From: a virus
Reading direction: 5' to 3' (one strand)
DNA: 22,933 bases
Virus record (IMG/VR): IMGVR_UViG_3300036820_000647
Coordinates: 1-22,933 of that record
The translations under genes were made by a program, and so were the position numbers. Under the pieces are notes generated by a model. The model saw nothing but the letters and a program-made list of their open reading frames with translations. It searched no databases and was not told the DNA's origin. Within the stretch, counting starts at the first letter, position 1. Each line of letters opens with the position of its first letter. Of the stretch, positions 8,136 through 15,533 are shown piece by piece.

Positions 8136-10627
8136 GAGCGCACCGTGCGCAATTTCAACGATTGCAGCGCATAGAGTGTCGTCATGAATTCCTCCACGTC
8201 GGCGCTGTCATCATCGAAGCGGCATAGCAGGCACCAATGGAAATCGGCCGAGATGACGGCATCTGCGGCCGGTGCCACAGCGAACATCACGGCCGCCGCG
8301 AATGGGGTGGTATTGATGGTGTAGCCGCCCGACTGCGCCACGCCGTTGACATAGACTGCCGACACCGCACCGAGATTTGCCGGCGTCAGCACAAAATCGC
8401 CGATTGCAACACCGAATGGGAACGAGGTCGATATCCCGTCGCCGATGCCGAGCGGCTGCGCCGCAACAGGCGACAATGTCGGCGGCTCGAACAGGAACGA
8501 AGCGCCCTCGCCCCGACATTGTGCAAAAAAGCCGATGATCGCTTGCAGCTCGCTGTACGGCGCCGCCATGCGCAGCAAGTCGTAATTCAGCTCAATCTGC
8601 CAAAGCGGCGCGACGTATCTGGCCGCGCGCAACTCCCGGCCGGAGACATGCAGCGCCGTCGCGGTCGAAAAGATCGGCGAATGCGTGACCGACCATCCGA
8701 GCGTCGGCACCGATGGAAAGGTCGCATAGGACGGCGGCGCCGGCGGATCATCCGGCACCGGCGTCGCGATGAACGGTCCCTTGCCGCCAAGCCAATTCCC
8801 CGACGCCCAATTGGCTGCGTCGCCCCACACGCCGTCCAGTTGCGGAAACGCCGGGAATGGTCGGGCGTCCCAATTCCAGACCGACATGAACGCGGTCTGC
8901 AGCATCGGCATGCCGCCGCTCGAGGTCTCATTGTTGCCGTCGGTCACCCAGTATTGGTAGATGGCCTGCAACGCGAGCAGATAGAGACTATCGTCGCGCC
9001 GCGGCCAGTAATCATTGGCATCGCTTTGAGCCGGGTCCCAGACCGACCAGAACGGGGTAAAGCTCTCGGTGGAGACCGGATCGAAGAAGACGTTCGGTTG
9101 GTTGGTGGCGCGGTCGCAGGCCGGAAAGCCATATTCTGCAAACGTGATCGACTTCGATTGCGCTATCCACGCGGTAGCGGGGCCGTGCGGCGCCCAGCCG
9201 GAGCCGTCGCCATCGTCATAAATCGCCTGGTGTGGATTATTCCACCACCAGCGCAGTTGCTTGTTGGCGAGAAGTTGCTGATTTGCCGCGTAACTGCTTC
9301 GCGATTGCGCGAGCCGGTCGCCCTGCGGCAACGAAACGCGCAGATCGGTGCCATTCGGATCGAGCCCAATTCCGAGATTGGTGCTGTTGTTGTAATACCA
9401 GTTGAATTTCTCGCCGCCTTCGATGTTCGCCTTGAGATAATCAAGACTGTAGATGGTCGGCTGGCCGCTCAGGCCAAGGCCGCCACAGATTGTCGATGAC
9501 GGCGGCCAGCTTCCGGCAGGCACCGGCTCGAGCCAGTTCTGTGCGTCGAGGCCGCCGTCGCCGGTGGTCCAATCCGACAGCGGTAGATAATTGTCGAATG
9601 AGACGAGATCGATGTTGTCGTGGGCATAAAGCTGATCGAGGTGCGGCCATTGGCCGTTTTCTCCCGGATGCTGATAACCCATCCACGCCGACCAATCGGC
9701 GGAATAACTGATGAGATTGTGCAGGCCGGTGGTGTCTTTGGTCAGGCCGGCGCCGTCGAAGATGCCGCGCACGTCGTCGGATAATTGCATCAAGCCGGCG
9801 ACAAACGGATAGTCCCAGGTCACCTTGCCATCGCCGCCAGTGGTGCCGGCCTTGGTCCAGCCGGGGCCGCGGATCGCCTCCAAGCCGCGCAACTCCGAGC
9901 CGATCAGGAACAGATCGACGCCGCCGGCGACCACGCATAAATTCGCGTAGTGCAGGATCATCCGCCGCCATGTGAAATCGGTCGGCGCGCCGGAATAGGC
10001 GACCGTCAAATTCGTAGCGTCGCGGGTAAACTCCGACGCCGACGCCGCGCCGAGGAAGGCAGTGACGGCCGCCGTCGCAGCGCTCGATATGTCACTGCCG
10101 TTGTAGGTGATGCGACCGCGCCACGGCTGTCCGACAGCCGTCATGAGGAGAAAAGGATAGAACACGACGCGCAGCCCGCGCGATTTCAGATCCAGGATGC
10201 AGCGGACGATCGACTGATCGGACGGCGTGCCGCCATAGATAAAGTCGCCGGCTGCATCGGTTGGAATGGCGATCAGCCCCGGCGACGCCTGCGTAAGACC
10301 CGAGCAACGCCAGACGTCCGAGGCGCCGGATGCCCGCATGAACGAGCCGCCGATATAGGTGGTGGACGGGTAGATCTGGCACGCAGTGATGTCGGTCGCG
10401 TTGCCGAACCACGACACCACCATGGCAACGGTGGTGCAGCCTGGAAATTCAGCCTGCAGGTTGTCGAGCGAGATGGTGTAGTCGGTGACGGCTCCGGCGC
10501 CGCCGGACGCATAGCGGTTGATCGACGTGAAACTCGATTCTGTGACGCGCCGTCCCAGATAAGCAATCGTGTCGTAGGTGAATTCGCCGGTCGACGGCAG
10601 CAGATTGACGCCGTTAATGTAACCCAT
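8132..10627 (-). CDS. GTA TIM-barrel-like domain fused to a C-terminal DUF2460 domain
   Basis: An 831-residue protein. Residues about 60 to 610 resemble the GTA TIM-barrel (glycoside-hydrolase-like) domain. Marks include IVRCILDLKSRGLRVVFYPF, WRRMILHYANLCVVAGGVDL, FLIGSELRGLE, NIDLVSFDNYLPLSDW, SITFAEYGFPACDRATNQPN, and WVTDGNNETSSGG. The Glu residues in GSELRG and FAEYG sit where hydrolase acids lie in TIM barrels. A proline-rich linker (VPDDPPAPPSY) leads to residues 637 to 831, a full DUF2460 domain with HVSGRELRAARY and CRFDDDSADVEEFM. The gene follows the tape measure by nine bases and overlaps the next DUF2460 gene. It would be a virion tail-tip protein that may bind or cut surface or wall glycans. 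In classic GTAs the barrel belongs to gp15, so this is a rearranged layout. Confidence 0.88.
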   Translation of the reverse strand: MGYINGVNLLPSTGEFTYDTIAYLGRRVTESSFTSINRYASGGAGAVTDYTISLDNLQAEFPGCTTVAMVVSWFGNATDITACQIYPSTTYIGGSFMRASGASDVWRCSGLTQASPGLIAIPTDAAGDFIYGGTPSDQSIVRCILDLKSRGLRVVFYPFLLMTAVGQPWRGRITYNGSDISSAATAAVTAFLGAASASEFTRDATNLTVAYSGAPTDFTWRRMILHYANLCVVAGGVDLFLIGSELRGLEAIRGPGWTKAGTTGGDGKVTWDYPFVAGLMQLSDDVRGIFDGAGLTKDTTGLHNLISYSADWSAWMGYQHPGENGQWPHLDQLYAHDNIDLVSFDNYLPLSDWTTGDGGLDAQNWLEPVPAGSWPPSSTICGGLGLSGQPTIYSLDYLKANIEGGEKFNWYYNNSTNLGIGLDPNGTDLRVSLPQGDRLAQSRSSYAANQQLLANKQLRWWWNNPHQAIYDDGDGSGWAPHGPATAWIAQSKSITFAEYGFPACDRATNQPNVFFDPVSTESFTPFWSVWDPAQSDANDYWPRRDDSLYLLALQAIYQYWVTDGNNETSSGGMPMLQTAFMSVWNWDARPFPAFPQLDGVWGDAANWASGNWLGGKGPFIATPVPDDPPAPPSYATFPSVPTLGWSVTHSPIFSTATALHVSGRELRAARYVAPLWQIELNYDLLRMAAPYSELQAIIGFFAQCRGEGASFLFEPPTLSPVAAQPLGIGDGISTSFPFGVAIGDFVLTPANLGAVSAVYVNGVAQSGGYTINTTPFAAAVMFAVAPAADAVISADFHWCLLCRFDDDSADVEEFMTTLYALQSLKLRTVRS

Positions 10628-10636
10628 CGGTCGCGA

Positions 10637-11842
10637 TCACGGATTGACGGCGCGCAACCCGAGATGGGCGCCGCGCTTGACCGCGTCATTGATGGCACGC
10701 AGCATGTGCCTCGAATTGTCATTGAAGAAACGCGCCACGCTTTGCGAATCGAGCGCGGAGACGTTGATGCTCACCGGCGCATGGATTTGCGCTCCCATAT
10801 TCGCTCCGGTGTACGGACCCGAGCCTCGCGCCGCCGGCACGATGGTCTCGCCGGGATGGATGAGAGCGAGGCCGCCGCGCACGACATAGTCCGTGCCGAC
10901 ATCGAAGATCGCCGCGGCCGAGACCGAGGCCTGCGCCGCCGCTGCGGGCCCGGCGGCCGCCGGCCCCATGGTCGGCGCCAGAAAAGCGAAAACGCCGGCG
11001 AAAGCCTGGCCGGCATCGGTCATGATCGCCCTCATGGCTGCCGCGGCGTTGGCCAGAATGCCGGTACTCGACGCCGACTCGTCGGCGGCGGCGCGGGCCG
11101 CCGCACCGGTCGTAGTGGCCGTGGTCTGGGCGATTTCCGCCGCAAGCCATTTCACCACCATCTGCTCGGCCATCTCGATGAACTTGATGGTCAAATCCTC
11201 GAGCACTTTCTTCATCGCCGTCTGCCAGCTCGTGGTTCCCTCCAACAGGCCGCGGATTTGCGAGTTGAACGCACTCGTCAGGCTCGAGAGATAACCGTTC
11301 CACAGCGCTTGCTGCGCGGCGATCGATTGCTCGTCGAGCCGAAGCATGTCGGTGCGGTGCTTGGCCTCCAGTTCCGCGATCCGGTCGATCACGTTTTGGC
11401 GTTGACTGAGGCTCAGGCTGTCGAGGCCTGCTTCCTGTTCCAGGAGAGCGAGCTGCGCCTGGTATTCCTTCTGCGTTTCCGCTTCCAGCAGCGCGAATTT
11501 CTGGTCCTGGGTGATCTGGAACTGGCTGACCTCGGCATCGAGCACAATCTTCTTCTGCGCAGCGCCTTGCTGCAGCACCTTGATCTCGGTGCCGATCGCC
11601 TTGACCTGCGCGGCGCTGCGTTGCGCCGCCGTGCCCATGTCGGCGAAGGCTTTGGCGCATTCGGACAGCTTATCGGCCGGGAGTGCCGCACCGAACGCTT
11701 CGCTCAATCGACCGAGGCTGCTGCCGAGGCCTGCCACCGGCGCGGTTAGTCCGGCAAGCGAATCGCGGACTTGCGCAATGCCGGCCAGCGCATCGTCGGT
11801 CGAAGCGCCGAAGTGAATTTCAACGTCATTGTCGTCAGCCAT
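10637..11842 (-). CDS. Short tail tape measure protein (GTA gp11 type)
   Basis: A 401-residue protein starting MADDNDVEIHFGASTDDALA, with AAGGA-type ribosome site about seven bases before the ATG. Residues about 85 to 180 are Lys/Glu/Gln-rich coiled coil. A central segment (WQTAMKKVLEDLTIKFIEMA, then MVVKWLAAEIAQTTA) and an Ala/Gly-rich stretch may be the membrane-active part. The C-terminal VGTDYVVRGGLALIHPGETI and VPAARGSG is the standard end of this tape-measure family. The protein sets tail length and helps DNA entry; 401 residues implies a short tail compared with lambda's 853. It lies 18 bases after the GT-like ORF and just before the distal tail genes, the expected place. Confidence 0.88.
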   Translation of the reverse strand: MADDNDVEIHFGASTDDALAGIAQVRDSLAGLTAPVAGLGSSLGRLSEAFGAALPADKLSECAKAFADMGTAAQRSAAQVKAIGTEIKVLQQGAAQKKIVLDAEVSQFQITQDQKFALLEAETQKEYQAQLALLEQEAGLDSLSLSQRQNVIDRIAELEAKHRTDMLRLDEQSIAAQQALWNGYLSSLTSAFNSQIRGLLEGTTSWQTAMKKVLEDLTIKFIEMAEQMVVKWLAAEIAQTTATTTGAAARAAADESASSTGILANAAAAMRAIMTDAGQAFAGVFAFLAPTMGPAAAGPAAAAQASVSAAAIFDVGTDYVVRGGLALIHPGETIVPAARGSGPYTGANMGAQIHAPVSINVSALDSQSVARFFNDNSRHMLRAINDAVKRGAHLGLRAVNP

Positions 11843-11860
11843 GGCGTGTCCTTTGCCGTC

Positions 11861-12061
11861 TTATCGGATGGCGCCGCTCGGAAACATCGCGAGGAGTTCG
11901 TGATAGTTTTTCGACTGCCTGGCGCGCGGCTTGTAGCCAAGGTAAGCGGCGGCCATTCGGCGCAGCGGCGGGCATTCCGCCCAAGCGCGGTTGAGATCCT
12001 CGAGAAAGCGGATGTCGACCTGGTCGAGGACCTGATCGCGGGTCCAATGCAGTTCGATCAC
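11861..12061 (-). CDS. Tail assembly chaperone, GT-like second ORF
   Basis: If started at the GTG at 12061, which overlaps the chaperone stop as GTGA, this encodes 66 residues (MIELHWTRDQVLDQVDIRFL onwards, with LRRMAAAYLGYKP later). The same frame is open well upstream. It reads sensibly as protein (GGGERFDAFDWRALVADLV) for about 15 codons before the GTG, inside the upstream gene. This suggests that the true product may be an extension of the chaperone made by frameshift, as with lambda gpG/gpGT. Small W/L-rich proteins of this kind between chaperone and tape measure are usual in GTA-like tails and are thought to guide tape-measure and tail-tube assembly. It ends 18 bases before the tape-measure start. 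Confidence 0.75.
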   Translation of the reverse strand: MIELHWTRDQVLDQVDIRFLEDLNRAWAECPPLRRMAAAYLGYKPRARQSKNYHELLAMFPSGAIR

Positions 12062-12453
12062 GAGATCGGCGACGAGCGCACGCCAGTCGAAGGCATCGAA
12101 GCGCTCGCCGCCACCGTTTCCCCCGCGGTGGCGTCCACCTTTCGGCCGCCGGCCTGTTCGATTACCACCGGCAGCGCCGCAACCAGTTCGGCGATGGTGA
12201 TAGGAAGATCAAAAAATTCGTCGCGGGTCAGGCCGGGATAGGCGCGGCGAAGTCCATGCCAGAGCACCTCGGCCAATGGGATGAGCCGCTCGCCGGACAG
12301 ATTCTCCGCCGTGATTCCGGACAGCTTTGGCACGTAATCGGCAATGGCTAGGATCTGCCGCAAGCTCAGTGGCGCAATATGAAAGTCATGCCCGCCAAGC
12401 CGCACCAGGCGGGCTGTGGTCGGGTCAACCGAATCATCGCGAGTGACGGGCAC
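12058..12453 (-). CDS. Tail assembly chaperone (gpG/gp10-like)
   Basis: A 131-residue protein if started at GTG 12453, which has a perfect AAGGAGG eight bases upstream; this start is preferred. An ATG at 12480 in frame has no ribosome site, and a much longer frame to 12858 runs antisense through the nucleotidyltransferase gene. Key text: VRLGGHDFHIAPLSLRQILA, VLWHGLRRAYPGL, TRDEFFDLPITIAELVAALP, then a low-complexity tail rich in Ala/Ser. This is the pattern of tail chaperones that bind the tape measure during tail assembly. The ancestral upstream neighbour should be the tail tube gene at 13649, now separated by the plus-strand nucleotidyltransferase insertion. The C-terminal region is also open in the -1 frame (see the frameshift candidate). 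Confidence 0.82.
   Translation of the reverse strand: MPVTRDDSVDPTTARLVRLGGHDFHIAPLSLRQILAIADYVPKLSGITAENLSGERLIPLAEVLWHGLRRAYPGLTRDEFFDLPITIAELVAALPVVIEQAGGRKVDATAGETVAASASMPSTGVRSSPIS
12116..12124 (-). promoter_or_regulatory. Candidate -1 frameshift site in the chaperone gene
   Basis: The minus strand reads GGGGGAAAC here. In the chaperone frame the codons are GGG GAA ACG. A one-base backward slip lets the GGG tRNA re-pair perfectly on GGG and leads into GGA AAC GGT GGC, the frame of the ORF ending at 11861. The canonical heptamer GGGAAAC is present but out of phase with the usual X-XXY-YYZ rule, so efficiency is uncertain. Support comes from coding-like sequence in the -1 frame before the GTG of the second ORF, and from the known lambda gpG/gpGT mechanism. 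Confidence 0.35.
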
Positions 12454-12461
12454 CTTTAGAG

Positions 12462-12468
12462 CCTCCTT
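12462..12468 (-). promoter_or_regulatory. Shine-Dalgarno site that sets the chaperone start
   Basis: The minus strand reads AAGGAGG, a perfect anti-16S match, eight bases before GTG 12453. It marks the left limit of the inserted sequence: everything between it and the nucleotidyltransferase start is AT-richer than the phage genes. Confidence 0.7.
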
Positions 12469-12490
12469 CACGTCCAGCATTAAGCTGATT

Positions 12491-12594
12491 TTCAACAGCT
12501 TGGGATGAACTATCATTCGACTGTTGAAGTCATTGATGTTACGCAATAAATTCTGTTTCACCAGTTCAGCATAGAACCTCATGGAACTGTTGAA
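12491..12594. repeat. Three copies of an 8-base CTGTTGAA repeat upstream of the nucleotidyltransferase
   Basis: TTCAACAG lies at 12491 to 12498 (inverted), CTGTTGAA at 12521 to 12528 and again at 12587 to 12594. The first and second form an inverted repeat with a 22-base spacer. The first and third pair over nine bases (TTTCAACAG with CTGTTGAAA). The middle copy overlaps the proposed -35 box and the third ends at the start codon. The spacing suits an operator bound by a dimeric regulator or by the gene product itself; this is inference. Confidence 0.45.
12524..12552 (+). promoter_or_regulatory. Candidate sigma-70 promoter of the nucleotidyltransferase gene
   Basis: TTGAAG at 12524 to 12529 and TAAATT at 12547 to 12552 are separated by 17 bases, the ideal spacing. 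The -10 box ends 42 bases before the ATG at 12595. The surrounding sequence is unusually AT-rich for this window. The promoter would let the gene be expressed from the quiescent prophage, against the late operon. Confidence 0.4.
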
Positions 12595-13620
12595 ATGCTT
12601 TATTTTCAAGAACTTAACGTTGATCAGTGCCGCGAAGTCGTTAACACCCACCAGCGCTATGCGACGTATCGCGCCGCCGCTGACCGGGCAAAGTCCTACC
12701 GGGGTTCCATGGTCTGGAACGAGATCAACGGACGCGACTACTTGGTACGAGGCCACTACGACAAATCCGGTCTTCGGCGCCAAACGTCGCTTGGCGTCCG
12801 GTCCAAGAAGACCGAGGCGATCAAGCACGAATTCGATCGCGCTCGATCCGAAGCGCAAGACGAACTCAAAAATCTGAAGGCCGTTATCGCCAGACAGTCG
12901 GCGATCAATCGCGCTATCGGGTTGGGCCGGGTGCCGTTACTGGGCGCCAGGATTATGCGGGCGCTTGACCAGGCCGGCATGCTCGGCGCCGGTATTCGCA
13001 TCCTCGGCACCAATGCCATGTATGCCTACGAAGCTGCATCGGGCGTGCGCATCGACCCTGGTCTGACCACCAGTGAAGACATCGACCTTCTGTTCGATGC
13101 CCGCGGCGGGCTGACATTCGCAGCCGACGAGGAGATATCGCACCAGTCGCTGTTGCGTCTGCTTCAGAAGATCGATCACAGTTTTCGGCGTTCAAATGAG
13201 ACGTTCCGCGCCAGCAACCGTGATGGCTATCTGGTCGATCTGATCAAACCGCTGCGCAATCCTTCATGGCGCGATGAGAAGCGGCAGCTGAGCGAAGATA
13301 TTGGCGATCTTCTCGCCGTCGAAATCGAGGGCCTTACCTGGCATGAAAGTGCGCCTGCTTTCGAAGCCGTTGCCATCGATGAAAGAGGCGAACCATTCCG
13401 CATTGTTGCGACCGACCCGCGGGTATGGGCGGCCCACAAACTTTGGGTCGCACAACGCCCGGATCGCGAGCCGATCAAACGCCGACGCGATGAAGCACAG
13501 GCGCGCGTCGTTGGCCGGCTGATTGCGGAGTACATGCCGCACCTGCCCTATGACGCGGATCAGTTGCGCATGCTACCCAAGGCCGTGTTCGACCAAGCGG
13601 TACCGTTGTTTCGTACATGA
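12595..13620 (+). CDS. Nucleotidyltransferase-fold protein (NTP_transf_8-like), cargo gene
   Basis: A 341-residue soluble protein. Residues about 130 to 170 hold the nucleotidyltransferase core: RILGTNAMYAYEAASGVR with the G138-T139 turn, then SEDIDLLFD with D162 and D164 as metal-binding acids. D215 in YLVDLIKP fits the third acid. The C-terminal DPRVWAAHKLWVAQRPDREP followed by KRRRDEAQA is typical of NTP_transf_8 (PF12281). The N-terminal 110 residues are basic and helical. Such enzymes may transfer NMP to a protein or RNA; targets are not known to me. The gene lies antisense between tail tube and chaperone, which are adjacent in related phages, and ends 28 bases from the convergent tube gene. 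Only a weak GGAA ribosome site precedes ATG 12595, but no other in-frame start fits. A prophage-encoded defence, toxin or exclusion role is plausible but unproven. Confidence 0.82.
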   Translation: MLYFQELNVDQCREVVNTHQRYATYRAAADRAKSYRGSMVWNEINGRDYLVRGHYDKSGLRRQTSLGVRSKKTEAIKHEFDRARSEAQDELKNLKAVIARQSAINRAIGLGRVPLLGARIMRALDQAGMLGAGIRILGTNAMYAYEAASGVRIDPGLTTSEDIDLLFDARGGLTFAADEEISHQSLLRLLQKIDHSFRRSNETFRASNRDGYLVDLIKPLRNPSWRDEKRQLSEDIGDLLAVEIEGLTWHESAPAFEAVAIDERGEPFRIVATDPRVWAAHKLWVAQRPDREPIKRRRDEAQARVVGRLIAEYMPHLPYDADQLRMLPKAVFDQAVPLFRT

Positions 13621-13648
13621 TGCCGGATGTTCAGCGGCCCGAGGTCGC

Positions 13649-14389
13649 TTATTCGCTGAGGCTGATGGTCCCAATGTTGTTCGAGGCGTCGGCGATGGCC
13701 TGAAAGTCGAACTCGGCCACAGTGAATTTCTGGTTCGAGAACGGCAGCGACAGTTTTGGCGAAACGCAGGCATTGAGCTTCACCAGTAGGTCTTTGCTGA
13801 CGCCGAAGTAACTGAACGTTTCTTTGAGCGAAATCTCGAACATCGGCAGCGGGCCGGTGAGCTGGTTGGTCAGGCTGATCTTGTTGCCCGATGCGACCGT
13901 GTAGCTGTAATAGATCAAGACCGCGGTGCTATTGTCGGCCGAGTCGAAGCTGTAGACCCCGCTCGCCACGCTGTACTGGCCCTGCGTCGGTGAAGACGCG
14001 ACCGGCGAAAGTTGTGCGCCTGTCGTGGCATAGAACACGCCATAATCCTCGACGAAGCCCGAACTGTTGGTGACGGTGACAGATCCGGACGCGACGGTGT
14101 CGCTCTCTCCGGTCGTCATCTCCAGCATGCTGTTGGCGGTCAGGGTCTGGCCGAGGAAAAGATTGTTGATCTGGGTTGCCTGCAGGCGCGCGAATTTAGC
14201 CTTGCCGGTAATCTTGAACTCGCCGCCGCCGGCAGCGACCGCCATGTTGTATTGCCCGAGCAGGGTCTCGATCTTACGATCGAAGTCGAGCGAGACATCC
14301 TGCAGGGTGCCGAGGAGGCATGGCGGTGTACCGGTCACGTCGGTGCGTTTGCCGATCAGGGTGCCGCTGCCGAAGGCGAATTGGGTCAT
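13649..14389 (-). CDS. Major tail tube protein
   Basis: A 246-residue protein starting MTQFAFGSGTLIGKRTDVTG from ATG 14389, with AAGGAG nine bases upstream. The segments LQDVSLDFDRKIETLLGQYN and EFKITGKAKFARLQATQINN are standard for the tail tube family found with GTA-like tails. TGPLPMFEISLKETFSYFG and a beta-rich end support this. Residues about 112 to 165 (GVFYATTGAQLSPVASS, GQYSVASGVYSFDSAD, VLIYYSYT) form an added beta module. The same kind of module is present in the connector protein at 16945. The protein polymerises into the tail tube through which DNA passes. Its position between tail terminator and chaperone is as expected, apart from the inserted nucleotidyltransferase. Confidence 0.88.
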   Translation of the reverse strand: MTQFAFGSGTLIGKRTDVTGTPPCLLGTLQDVSLDFDRKIETLLGQYNMAVAAGGGEFKITGKAKFARLQATQINNLFLGQTLTANSMLEMTTGESDTVASGSVTVTNSSGFVEDYGVFYATTGAQLSPVASSPTQGQYSVASGVYSFDSADNSTAVLIYYSYTVASGNKISLTNQLTGPLPMFEISLKETFSYFGVSKDLLVKLNACVSPKLSLPFSNQKFTVAEFDFQAIADASNNIGTISLSE

Positions 14390-14506
14390 GGATGGATTCT
14401 CCTTGGAGTGTTTGGGGAGCGATTGGCGAGGGGTGAACAGCGAGCAAGTGCGGATCGGGCGAGCCGCCCTCCTCAGCCGCCGTTGCCGCTCGCTATTCGA
14501 AATCTG

Positions 14507-14950
14507 TCAGGGGACGAGTATCTGGAACGGAATCGCGGCGACGGCTTTGCCGTCGACGTCGCCGGTGTCGATGAAAACTGGGCCGAGCGGATAGCAATGC
14601 GCGACCAGGCCCCCGAGGGTCTGCTTATTGCCGTTGAGCGCATCGGCCCCGTTCGGTGCCACCGCCGCGTCGATCGCATCAAGCAGCGTGTTCATCGCGG
14701 TATCCGGCACATCCTGCGGGTCCATTCCGGCGGAGAGATAGATGAAGACGTGGGCATTGACCGTGAGCGTCGGCAGCCCTTCGCTCTGTCGGCCGCGCAC
14801 CTCGCCGGTCTTGAGCAGGGTGAGAAACGGCATCTGCGTTTCATTGACCTGATCCCAATGCACGAAGCGCCGGCTGGTCGCGGTGAAATCCGCCGCGCCG
14901 GCGACGAGATCAAAGAAAGCGACCGAAATCTGTTCGCGAGTGATCGGCAT
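14507..14950 (-). CDS. Tail terminator/tail completion protein
   Basis: A 147-residue protein starting MPITREQISVAFFDLVAGAA from ATG 14950, with AAGGA about eight bases upstream; an upstream start at 14986 adds an unlikely leader. Marks are FTATSRRFVHWDQVNETQMP, LTLLKTGEVRGRQSEGLPTL, VFIYLSAG and the C-terminal IPFQILVP. They fit the gpU-like tail terminator family that caps the tail tube at the head side. Its location directly before the tail tube gene and after the gp10-like protein agrees. The 117-base gap before the tube gene carries no gene that I can support. Confidence 0.75.
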   Translation of the reverse strand: MPITREQISVAFFDLVAGAADFTATSRRFVHWDQVNETQMPFLTLLKTGEVRGRQSEGLPTLTVNAHVFIYLSAGMDPQDVPDTAMNTLLDAIDAAVAPNGADALNGNKQTLGGLVAHCYPLGPVFIDTGDVDGKAVAAIPFQILVP

Positions 14951-15036
14951 AAAACATCCTTGCGTGGCCGATTGGCAGATTCTCAACGCACTGTGTCAGG
15001 CACGAAAGCAGGTTGACGCGCCGGCGGGAGCTGCGT

Positions 15037-15510
15037 TTATCGCGTGGCTTCCCCCACTGCTTCGCTTAAGCCGTCGCGGATTTCGTCCGCCATCTCGGCA
15101 AGCGACGAGCGCATATACGAACGTTCCGGCATGGTCACCGCCGGCAAGTTGACGCGCGCCGCGAACACCTGCTTGCCGCCAATGGCAAAGGCCAGCGCCT
15201 TCGCTTTGTTCGGCACGATCTGATGCGGCGGAATGGTGCCGCCGTATTCGTGGATGGCGGCGTATTTCACCTCGGCGGATGCGGCGACGCGTACCGACAC
15301 GCCGTTGGGGATTTCCTCCACGCTGGCAACGATCGAACCGAGCAGCGCGCCGCTTTTTTCATTCAGCACGTCCCCGGACAGCTTTTGCCGGATCTTTTCC
15401 TGCAGCGCTGCCGCGAGCGCGTTCGCCTTGTCCGACAGCGCCTGCCGCAGCCGGTCCGGCATGGCATCGAGCTTGGCGGCATAGTCATTGCGCAGGGAAA
15501 GTGCGAGCAT
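15037..15510 (-). CDS. HK97 gp10-like head-tail joining/tail completion protein
   Basis: A 157-residue protein starting MLALSLRNDYAAKLDAMPDR from ATG 15510 with GAGGG eight bases upstream. The longer frame to 15774 overlaps the small membrane gene and is rejected. Features are LQEKIRQKLSGDVLNEKSGA, LLGSIVAS, YAAIHEYGGTIPPHQIVP, and RSYMRSSLAEMADEI. The HEYG motif followed by a basic stretch and a C-terminal PERSYM helix is the usual sign of HK97 gp10-like proteins. These sit at the neck and are needed to join the tail. The next gene (tail terminator) starts 86 bases later. Confidence 0.85.
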   Translation of the reverse strand: MLALSLRNDYAAKLDAMPDRLRQALSDKANALAAALQEKIRQKLSGDVLNEKSGALLGSIVASVEEIPNGVSVRVAASAEVKYAAIHEYGGTIPPHQIVPNKAKALAFAIGGKQVFAARVNLPAVTMPERSYMRSSLAEMADEIRDGLSEAVGEATR

Positions 15511-15533
15511 CGCGAATGCCCTCGGTCTTGAGC

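Noticed and set aside
9950-11749. A 599-codon plus-strand open frame opposite the tape measure
   Set aside because: The translation is low-complexity and Arg-rich with no motif, while the minus strand encodes the tape measure and TIM-barrel protein over the same bases.
2537-12453. A domesticated gene transfer agent rather than a prophage
   Set aside because: The tail genes follow the GTA order closely. However, the capsid and protease differ from GTA types, a tail fibre and endolysin are attached, and several cargo genes interrupt the operon. A phage with a GTA-like tail fits better.
12481-12858. N-terminal extension of the tail chaperone to 12858
   Set aside because: The extension runs antisense through the start of the nucleotidyltransferase gene, and a perfect ribosome site supports the GTG at 12453.
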